Shown: positions 56,645 through 64,000 of the stretch, piece by piece
How positions within the stretch are numbered: position 1 is the first letter of the stretch
Layout of the letters: every line of letters starts with the position of its first letter
NCBI GenBank assembly: GCA_025765595.1
Contig: JAIVFH010000008.1
Span: 1 to 64,000, forward strand
Reading direction: 5' to 3'
Origin: Obelidium mucronatum
Lineage: Eukaryota > Chytridiomycota > Chytridiomycetes > Chytridiales > Chytriomycetaceae
DNA: 64,000 nt
The notes under the pieces: model-generated
What the model was told of the DNA's origin: nothing
Seen by the model: only the letters and a program-made list of their open reading frames with translations
Database searches by the model: none
Program-made: the position numbers and the translations under genes

Positions 56645-57172
56645 ATGGGTGATTCTGCTATCCAACCAAATTTCTCCGCTTCCGGATTTCCGCTCTGCCC
56701 GCAAAAAAAAAAATTCAAATCGTTGCCTTTAAAGAAAGACCAAAGCTGCATCTTGCATTTACACAAACAGGTTTATATTAATTTATCCCTATTTCCCCAT
56801 CATTCCAATGTCTACCCACTTTACGTCGGAATTGAGGGGCCGAGATCGGATCCAGACGTCTCAGGGAAGAAGGTGGTAATTACCATTGGGTGTCTAATGT
56901 GGCTTGATTTAATCATTGCATTCGCAACCGGAACGGATATATTCCACTTGAAATACGTACCAATCCCACGGAGCGGTATTGGTATCTACACTAAATGGTC
57001 AGGGGCGACTGGGAGAAGGTATGGCACGAATCGAGGCACTAATAATTTGGATGTCTTTGAAGAGCTCCATTTTTTTGACTTCGTGCAAAAAAGACAAAAG
57101 CTTTGCTGCTGGCTTTGCGGGACTCTTTTTTTTTCAGGGAGGAAAATTCTCTCCAACCAAAGTCGCATTTAA
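56645..57172 (+). CDS. Conserved ORF of the array unit (176 codons), first uninterrupted copy
   Basis: Starts MGDSAIQPNFSASGF and has a more hydrophobic middle (VVITIGCLMWLDLIIAFATG) and an RRYGTNRGTNN stretch. It overlaps the T-rich acceptor upstream of the next terminal exon remnant, so it may be noncoding leader or intron of that other gene rather than a protein. Its only support is that it is kept open in five near-identical copies, which is weak since the DNA is nearly identical. No family is recognised. Other copies: 48,051, 58,519, 60,393 and 62,232. Confidence 0.35.
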   Translation: MGDSAIQPNFSASGFPLCPQKKKFKSLPLKKDQSCILHLHKQVYINLSLFPHHSNVYPLYVGIEGPRSDPDVSGKKVVITIGCLMWLDLIIAFATGTDIFHLKYVPIPRSGIGIYTKWSGATGRRYGTNRGTNNLDVFEELHFFDFVQKRQKLCCWLCGTLFFSGRKILSNQSRI

Positions 57173-57277
57173 TCACAACTCGTAATCCATCATTCAGATT
57201 GAAAAAGTTGTGTCGATTTACGAGTTGTTTGATGAAGAATTGAAGGCGATGCTGCCAAGGAGCTGGCGCCATTCTAG
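57138..57277 (+). pseudogene. Remnant terminal exon of the unidentified upstream gene, repeated in each unit
   Basis: After TTTTTTTTTCAG the sequence GGAGGAAAATTCTCTCC leads to SIIQIEKVVSIYELF and ends at TAG (57,275-57,277). Compared with 47,038-47,199 it lacks about 30 bp and has TAA in place of the TGG before SIIQ, so the exon cannot be read through. Further copies: 59,012-59,151, 60,886-61,025, 62,725-62,864. In the first unit the exon is split by the 6.7-kb element (left piece at 48,544-48,557, right piece 55,273-55,406). The change is shared by all, so it preceded amplification. Confidence 0.5.
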
Positions 57278-57351
57278 ATAAGGTCGTTGCGTTGCAATAT
57301 GAGAGTTGATGCGTCTAGAAATTGAGATTAAAAACAACAAAAAAGGAAAAA

Positions 57352-58409
57352 ATGCTCATTGTGCTGATCCTTCTTATCGCCGCGAGTGGTTGGGCACAAA
57401 CGACGAAGTTCTGTTCAGGGTATGGTTTACCTTCGGCATCGGGTCATTTTACAAAAAAAGATGCTTGTATTGGTCGAGGTGAAACTATTTCTGCCTGCAA
57501 TGCATTGAGAACGGAGGGTGGAACTTACGAGCTCGCTATTCAGGTATTCCTCCTTTCTCTTACTCTTCTCGCCGCTAAATCCTTCTTCTGAATGTTCTAT
57601 TGACTCTGTTTGGATGTAGAATGACGGAAACCTTGTTGTGTATGACGCAAATTTGAATGTCAAATGGACTTCCCACAGTAACGGTCGGGTATCTTCCGAT
57701 ACAAGGCTGCAATACAACACAAATGGGGTGATTGAAATGTTCTCTGAGGGCTATGTAGTTTGGTCATTGCGAACAGCCGGTTCCGATGGCCTTTTTTGTG
57801 TAAACACTGAAACTGGCAAAGTAACAATGTACAACAATGGGTGGTATGTGGGGAACTTCCCAATTTGGGACTCGAACAACGGTCAAGATCTCTGCTACTA
57901 CGATCCCACCAAGTCCTTCCCCGTCTCCTTCTCCGTCTCCTTCTCCGTCTCCTTCTCCGTCTGCTATCCCAGAATTAAAATCTCAGGCTCCACCAGAGCC
58001 GAGCGGGTTGGGTGTTGGCGCAATCGCGGGTATATGTGTTGGAGCTGTCGCTCTTGTTGCCTTTGCTGCATTCTTGCTTTCCCGTCGCCGAGCTCAGGAA
58101 CCAAAACAGCCCAATGAAGAACTCCAGCCCCCCAGCGCCTTCCTTCAGACTGTACATGTACAATCATCATCCAGCGGTGCACCCCCTTCATCACCTGAAT
58201 CTATTGAGATGCCGGCGTTCCCCACTGCTCCGGAATATTTCCAGGCAAACGTCAGTTATTCCGCCCAATACGACGGGGAGCTCACAGTAGAGATGGGAGA
58301 CCGTGTTGAAGTGATTCAAAAGAGGGAAAATGGGTGGTGCCGTGGACGCGTTGGAGATGGAGCGGTGGTTGGTTGGATCCATATTTCGAAATTGGATCTG
58401 GTCGGATAG
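57352..58409 (+). pseudogene. Lectin-TM-SH3 gene copy 2 (47-bp deletion)
   Basis: Same structure as copy 1: exon 1 57,352-57,543, exon 2 from 57,620, deletion-shifted frame stopping at 58,117, helix and SH3 in the old frame to 58,409. The SH3 end differs from copy 1: after RGRVG it reads DGAVVGWIHISKLDLVG instead of SGAFSWIHSSKLDLVG, a local replacement of about 25 bp. Confidence 0.7.
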
Positions 58410-58518
58410 GAAACAATTGCAACCCGAAAAAGAAGAAAGTAAATGATGATCATCTTTCTATTGGACAATCGCGGATATTCGAGTTTTGCAAGATTTTTGA
58501 AGAAATATAACAGTGCTT

Positions 58519-59046
58519 ATGGGTGATTCTGCTATCCAACCAAATTTCTCCGCTTCCGGATTTCCGCTCTGCCCGCAAAAAAAAAAATTCAAATCGTTGC
58601 CTTTAAAGAAAGACCAAAGCTGCATCTTGCATTTACACAAACAGGTTTATATTAATTTATCCCTATTTCCCCATCATTCCAATGTCTACCCACTTTACGT
58701 CGGAATTGAGGGGCCGAGATCGGATCCAGACGTCTCAGGGAAGAAGGTGGTAATTACCATTGGGTGTCTAATGTGGCTTGATTTAATCATTGCATTCGCA
58801 ACCGGAACGGATATATTCCACTTGAAATACGTACCAATCCCACGGAGCGGTATTGGTATCTACACTAAATGGTCAGGGGCGACTGGGAGAAGGTATGGCA
58901 CGAATCGAGGCACTAATAATTTGGATGTCTTTGAAGAGCTCCATTTTTTTGACTTCGTGCAAAAAAGACAAAAGCTTTGCTGCTGGCTTTGCGGGACTCT
59001 TTTTTTTTCAGGGAGGAAAATTCTCTCCAACCAAAGTCGCATTTAA
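58519..59046 (+). CDS. Conserved ORF of the array unit, copy 2
   Basis: Identical in reading to 56,645-57,172; same caveats. Confidence 0.3.
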   Translation: MGDSAIQPNFSASGFPLCPQKKKFKSLPLKKDQSCILHLHKQVYINLSLFPHHSNVYPLYVGIEGPRSDPDVSGKKVVITIGCLMWLDLIIAFATGTDIFHLKYVPIPRSGIGIYTKWSGATGRRYGTNRGTNNLDVFEELHFFDFVQKRQKLCCWLCGTLFFSGRKILSNQSRI

Positions 59047-59225
59047 TCACAACTCGTAATCCATCATTCAGATTGAAAAAGTTGTGTCGATTTACGAGTT
59101 GTTTGATGAAGAATTGAAGGCGATGCTGCCAAGGAGCTGGCGCCATTCTAGATAAGGTCGTTGCGTTGCAATATGAGAGTTGATGCGTCTAGAAATTGAG
59201 ATTAAAAACAACAAAAAAGGAAAAA

Positions 59226-60283
59226 ATGCTCATTGTGCTGATCCTTCTTATCGCCGCGAGTGGTTGGGCACAAACGACGAAGTTCTGTTCAGGGTATGGT
59301 TTACCTTCGGCATCGGGTCATTTTACAAAAAAAGATGCTTGTATTGGTCGAGGTGAAACTATTTCTGCCTGCAATGCATTGAGAACGGAGGGTGGAACTT
59401 ACGAGCTCGCTATTCAGGTATTCCTCCTTTCTCTTACTCTTCTCGCCGCTAAATCCTTCTTCTGAATGTTCTATTGACTCTGTTTGGATGTAGAATGACG
59501 GAAACCTTGTTGTGTATGACGCAAATTTGAATGTCAAATGGACTTCCCACAGTAACGGTCGGGTATCTTCCGATACAAGGCTGCAATACAACACAAATGG
59601 GGTGATTGAAATGTTCTCTGAGGGCTATGTAGTTTGGTCATTGCGAACAGCCGGTTCCGATGGCCTTTTTTGTGTAAACACTGAAACTGGCAAAGTAACA
59701 ATGTACAACAATGGGTGGTATGTGGGGAACTTCCCAATTTGGGACTCGAACAACGGTCAAGATCTCTGCTACTACGATCCCACCAAGTCCTTCCCCGTCT
59801 CCTTCTCCGTCTCCTTCTCCGTCTCCTTCTCCGTCTGCTATCCCAGAATTAAAATCTCAGGCTCCACCAGAGCCGAGCGGGTTGGGTGTTGGCGCAATCG
59901 CGGGTATATGTGTTGGAGCTGTCGCTCTTGTTGCCTTTGCTGCATTCTTGCTTTCCCGTCGCCGAGCTCAGGAACCAAAACAGCCCAATGAAGAACTCCA
60001 GCCCCCCAGCGCCTTCCTTCAGACTGTACATGTACAATCATCATCCAGCGGTGCACCCCCTTCATCACCTGAATCTATTGAGATGCCGGCGTTCCCCACT
60101 GCTCCGGAATATTTCCAGGCAAACGTCAGTTATTCCGCCCAATACGACGGGGAGCTCACAGTAGAGATGGGAGACCGTGTTGAAGTGATTCAAAAGAGGG
60201 AAAATGGGTGGTGCCGTGGACGCGTTGGAGATGGAGCGGTGGTTGGTTGGATCCATATTTCGAAATTGGATCTGGTCGGATAG
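59226..60283 (+). pseudogene. Lectin-TM-SH3 gene copy 3 (47-bp deletion)
   Basis: Exon 1 59,226-59,417 and exon 2 from 59,494. The frame stops at 59,991 after the shared 47-bp deletion; TM and SH3 remain open in the old frame to 60,283. SH3 end of the DGAVVGWIHIS type, as in copies 2 and 4. Confidence 0.7.
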
Positions 60284-60392
60284 GAAACAATTGCAACCCG
60301 AAAAAGAAGAAAGTAAATGATGATCATCTTTCTATTGGACAATCGCGGATATTCGAGTTTTGCAAGATTTTTGAAGAAATATAACAGTGCTT

Positions 60393-60920
60393 ATGGGTGA
60401 TTCTGCTATCCAACCAAATTTCTCCGCTTCCGGATTTCCGCTCTGCCCGCAAAAAAAAAAATTCAAATCGTTGCCTTTAAAGAAAGACCAAAGCTGCATC
60501 TTGCATTTACACAAACAGGTTTATATTAATTTATCCCTATTTCCCCATCATTCCAATGTCTACCCACTTTACGTCGGAATTGAGGGGCCGAGATCGGATC
60601 CAGACGTCTCAGGGAAGAAGGTGGTAATTACCATTGGGTGTCTAATGTGGCTTGATTTAATCATTGCATTCGCAACCGGAACGGATATATTCCACTTGAA
60701 ATACGTACCAATCCCACGGAGCGGTATTGGTATCTACACTAAATGGTCAGGGGCGACTGGGAGAAGGTATGGCACGAATCGAGGCACTAATAATTTGGAT
60801 GTCTTTGAAGAGCTCCATTTTTTTGACTTCGTGCAAAAAAGACAAAAGCTTTGCTGCTGGCTTTGCGGGACTCTTTTTTTTTCAGGGAGGAAAATTCTCT
60901 CCAACCAAAGTCGCATTTAA
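60393..60920 (+). CDS. Conserved ORF of the array unit, copy 3
   Basis: Identical in reading to 56,645-57,172; same caveats. Confidence 0.3.
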   Translation: MGDSAIQPNFSASGFPLCPQKKKFKSLPLKKDQSCILHLHKQVYINLSLFPHHSNVYPLYVGIEGPRSDPDVSGKKVVITIGCLMWLDLIIAFATGTDIFHLKYVPIPRSGIGIYTKWSGATGRRYGTNRGTNNLDVFEELHFFDFVQKRQKLCCWLCGTLFFSGRKILSNQSRI

Positions 60921-61099
60921 TCACAACTCGTAATCCATCATTCAGATTGAAAAAGTTGTGTCGATTTACGAGTTGTTTGATGAAGAATTGAAGGCGATGC
61001 TGCCAAGGAGCTGGCGCCATTCTAGATAAGGTCGTTGCGTTGCAATATGAGAGTTGATGCGTCTAGAAATTGAGATTAAAAACAACAAAAAAGGAAAAA

Positions 61100-62122
61100 A
61101 TGCTCATTGTGCTGATCCTTCTTATCGCCGCGAGTGGTTGGGCACAAACGACGAAGTTCTGTTCAGGGTATGGTTTACCTTCGGCATCGGGTCATTTTAC
61201 AAAAAAAGATGCTTGTATTGGTCACGGAGGGTGGAACTTACGAGCTCGCTATTCAGGTATTCCTCCTTTCTCTTACTCTTCTCGCCGCTAAATCCTTCTT
61301 CTGAATGTTCTATTGACTCTGTTTGGATGTAGAATGACGGAAACCTTGTTGTGTATGACGCAAATTTGAATGTCAAATGGACTTCCCACAGTAACGGTCG
61401 GGTATCTTCCGATACAAGGCTGCAATACAACACAAATGGGGTGATTGAAATGTTCTCTGAGGGCTATGTAGTTTGGTCATTGCGAACAGCCGGTTCCGAT
61501 GGCCTTTTTTGTGTAAACACTGAAACTGGCAAAGTAACAATGTACAACAATGGGTGGTATGTGGGGAACTTCCCAATTTGGGACTCGAACAACGGTCAAG
61601 ATCTCTGCTACTACGATCCCACCAAGTCCTTCCCCGTCTCCTTCTCCGTCTCCTTCTCCGTCTCCTTCTCCGTCTGCTATCCCAGAATTAAAATCTCAGG
61701 CTCCACCAGAGCCGAGCGGGTTGGGTGTTGGCGCAATCGCGGGTATATGTGTTGGAGCTGTCGCTCTTGTTGCCTTTGCTGCATTCTTGCTTTCCCGTCG
61801 CCGAGCTCAGGAACCAAAACAGCCCAATGAAGAACTCCAGCCCCCCAGCGCCTTCCTTCAGACTGTACATGTACAATCATCATCCAGCGGTGCACCCCCT
61901 TCATCACCTGAATCTATTGAGATGCCGGCGTTCCCCACTGCTCCGGAATATTTCCAGGCAAACGTCAGTTATTCCGCCCAATACGACGGGGAGCTCACAG
62001 TAGAGATGGGAGACCGTGTTGAAGTGATTCAAAAGAGGGAAAATGGGTGGTGCCGTGGACGCGTTGGAGATGGAGCGGTGGTTGGTTGGATCCATATTTC
62101 GAAATTGGATCTGGTCGGATAG
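61100..62122 (+). pseudogene. Lectin-TM-SH3 gene copy 4 (35-bp and 47-bp deletions)
   Basis: Exon 1 (from 61,100) has lost 35 bp after ACIG, so the first exon runs out of frame (HGGWNLRARYSG) and no longer joins the lectin exon (from 61,333) in frame. It also carries the 47-bp deletion before the stalk (stop at 61,830). The SH3 end is of the DGAVVGWIHIS type (to 62,122). This is the most damaged copy and cannot make a normal product. Confidence 0.75.
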
Positions 62123-62231
62123 GAAACAATTGCAACCCGAAAAAGAAGAAAGTAAATGATGATCATCTTTCTATTGGACAATCGCGGATATTCGAGTTTT
62201 GCAAGATTTTTGAAGAAATATAACAGTGCTT

Positions 62232-62759
62232 ATGGGTGATTCTGCTATCCAACCAAATTTCTCCGCTTCCGGATTTCCGCTCTGCCCGCAAAAAAAAAAA
62301 TTCAAATCGTTGCCTTTAAAGAAAGACCAAAGCTGCATCTTGCATTTACACAAACAGGTTTATATTAATTTATCCCTATTTCCCCATCATTCCAATGTCT
62401 ACCCACTTTACGTCGGAATTGAGGGGCCGAGATCGGATCCAGACGTCTCAGGGAAGAAGGTGGTAATTACCATTGGGTGTCTAATGTGGCTTGATTTAAT
62501 CATTGCATTCGCAACCGGAACGGATATATTCCACTTGAAATACGTACCAATCCCACGGAGCGGTATTGGTATCTACACTAAATGGTCAGGGGCGACTGGG
62601 AGAAGGTATGGCACGAATCGAGGCACTAATAATTTGGATGTCTTTGAAGAGCTCCATTTTTTTGACTTCGTGCAAAAAAGACAAAAGCTTTGCTGCTGGC
62701 TTTGCGGGACTCTTTTTTTTTCAGGGAGGAAAATTCTCTCCAACCAAAGTCGCATTTAA
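62232..62759 (+). CDS. Conserved ORF of the array unit, copy 4
   Basis: Identical in reading to 56,645-57,172; same caveats. Confidence 0.3.
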   Translation: MGDSAIQPNFSASGFPLCPQKKKFKSLPLKKDQSCILHLHKQVYINLSLFPHHSNVYPLYVGIEGPRSDPDVSGKKVVITIGCLMWLDLIIAFATGTDIFHLKYVPIPRSGIGIYTKWSGATGRRYGTNRGTNNLDVFEELHFFDFVQKRQKLCCWLCGTLFFSGRKILSNQSRI

Positions 62760-62938
62760 TCACAACTCGTAATCCATCATTCAGATTGAAAAAGTTGTGT
62801 CGATTTACGAGTTGTTTGATGAAGAATTGAAGGCGATGCTGCCAAGGAGCTGGCGCCATTCTAGATAAGGTCGTTGCGTTGCAATATGAGAGTTGATGCG
62901 TCTAGAAATTGAGATTAAAAACAACAAAAAAGGAAAAA

Positions 62939-63996
62939 ATGCTCATTGTGCTGATCCTTCTTATCGCCGCGAGTGGTTGGGCACAAACGACGAAGTTCTG
63001 TTCAGGGTATGGTTTACCTTCGGCATCGGGTCATTTTACAAAAAAAGATGCTTGTATTGGTCACGGAGGGTGGAACTTACGAGCTCGCTATTCAGGTATT
63101 CCTCCTTTCTCTTACTCTTCTCGCCGCTAAATCCTTCTTCTGAATGTTCTATTGACTCTGTTTGGATGTAGAATGACGGAAACCTTGTTGTGTATGACGC
63201 ATATTTGAATGTCAAATGGGCTTCCGACAGTAATAACGGTCGGGTATCTTCCGATACAAGGCTGCAATACAACACAAATGGGGTAATTGAAATGTTCCAT
63301 GAGGGCTATGTAGTTTGGTCATTGCGAACAGCCGGTTCCGATGGCCTTTTTTGTGTAAACACTGAAACTGGCAAAGTAACAATGTACAACAATGGGTGGT
63401 ATGTGGGGAACTTCCCAATTTGGGACTCGAGCTCAAAGTCGTATGGCGCTGGCTTTCCCCAATATCCAGGGCAAACAACAACGGTCAAGATCTCTGCTAC
63501 TACGATCCCACCAAGTCCTTCCCCGTCTCCTTCTCCGTCTCCTTCTCCGTCTGCTATCCCAGAATTAAAATCTCAGGCTCCACCAGAGCCGAGCGGGTTG
63601 GGTGTTGGCGCAATCGCGGGTATATGTGTTGGAGCTGTTGCTCTTGTTGCCTTTGCTGCATTCTTGCTTTCCCGTCGCCGAGCTCAGGAACCAAAACAGT
63701 CCAATGAACAACTCCAGCCTCCCAGCGCTTTCCTTCAGACTGTACATGTACAATCATCATCCAGCGGTGCACCCCCTTCATCACCTGAATCTATTGAGAT
63801 GCCGGCGTTCCCCACTGCTCCGGAATATTTCCAGGCAAACGTCAGTTATTCCGCCCAATACGACGGGGAGCTCACAGTAGAGATGGGAGACCGTGTTGAA
63901 GTGATTCAAAAGAGGGAAAATGGGTGGTGCCGTGGACGGGTTGGAAGTGGTGCGTTTAGTTGGATCCATAGTTCGAAATTGGATCTGGTCGGATAG
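62939..63996 (+). pseudogene. Lectin-TM-SH3 gene copy 5: full lectin-to-SH3 frame but damaged exon 1
   Basis: Exon 2 (63,172-63,996) is one open frame of 275 codons. It contains bulb-type lectin (NDGNLVVYDAYLNVKW, GYVVWSLRTAGSDG, WYVGNFPIWDSSSKSYGAGF), Thr/Ser-Pro stalk (IPPSPSPSPSP), membrane helix (IAGICVGAVALVAFAAFLL), LSRRRAQEP, Ser-rich spacer and SH3 (SYSAQYDGELTVEMGDRVEV, ENGWCRGRVGSGAFSW). It shows what the family protein should be: secreted lectin ectodomain, one helix, cytoplasmic SH3 that would bind Pro-rich partners. Exon 1 (62,939) has the same 35-bp deletion as copy 4, so the signal peptide does not join in frame. Confidence 0.75.
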
Positions 63997-64000
63997 GAAA

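Larger units (their letters stand above)
55273..64000 (+). repeat. Tandem array of ~1.87-kb units (copies 1-5, last one cut by the window)
   Basis: The signal-peptide ATG recurs at 55,481, 57,352, 59,226, 61,100 and 62,939 (spacing 1,871, 1,874, 1,874 and 1,839). Units are almost identical in coding and spacer sequence. Each holds: terminal exon remnant, lectin-TM-SH3 gene, conserved 176-codon ORF and a T-rich acceptor. The 1,839 spacing reflects a 35-bp deletion in exon 1 of copy 4, shared by copy 5. The array continues past the right edge. Near-identity points to recent amplification or homogenisation, or to a collapsed or expanded assembly. Confidence 0.95.

Overview
The window looks like nuclear DNA of an early-diverging fungus, most likely a chytrid. 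Multi-exon genes carry GT..AG introns of about 45-100 nt. There is a class C (GABA-B-like) GPCR, a Pumilio protein, a TMEM50/Vps68 protein, a CENP-C-like cupin, a chromodomain Ty3/Gypsy element and short TTAGGG-type repeats. No bacterial operon features are seen. Taxon and gene families are inferred from motifs read by eye; no search was run.

Layout. 1-6,660 is repeat-rich and gene-poor: ~72-bp repeats, 15-bp AGCGCT repeats, degenerate tRNA-like segments, interstitial telomeric repeats, a decayed LINE (minus) and a decayed DDE transposase (plus). 6,964-22,936 holds two minus-strand paralogues coding for very large Kelch-like, single-pass membrane proteins with long cytoplasmic repeats. The longer one carries six copies of a 107-residue repeat, a short leucine-rich stretch and helical repeats, and it has about ten apparent frameshifts. 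A cyclase relic lies between them. 23,953-37,209 holds ordinary genes: TMEM50/Vps68, Pumilio, an acidic protein, CENP-C-like, a GABA-B-like receptor and a receptor with a cytoplasmic TIR/SEFIR-like domain.

37,401-55,272 contains three full-length insertions whose target duplications are visible. The first is a 4,720-bp Mutator-like element with a Ulp1-type protease region (9-bp duplication TATTCAAAT). The second is a 4,575-bp chromovirus with LTRs (5-bp duplication TGCCT), an intron in its reverse transcriptase and no visible protease. The third is a 6,715-bp element bounded by the 8-bp repeat AAATTCTC. It carries a 12-exon, 1109-residue DDE-transposase-like gene and a 5-exon, 411-residue serine recombinase (resolvase-type) gene with a membrane anchor. 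Four uninterrupted paralogous copies of its insertion site lie in the array to its right. This transposase-plus-resolvase layout in an intron-bearing eukaryotic element is the strongest candidate for an undescribed system.

47,038-64,000 (around that insertion) is a tandem array with a ~1.87-kb unit. Each unit holds a signal peptide / bulb-type lectin / membrane segment / SH3 gene, a conserved ORF and the broken last exon of another gene. Most copies share a 47-bp deletion that would turn the receptor into a short lectin without anchor or SH3. Only the last copy keeps lectin, membrane segment and SH3 in one frame.
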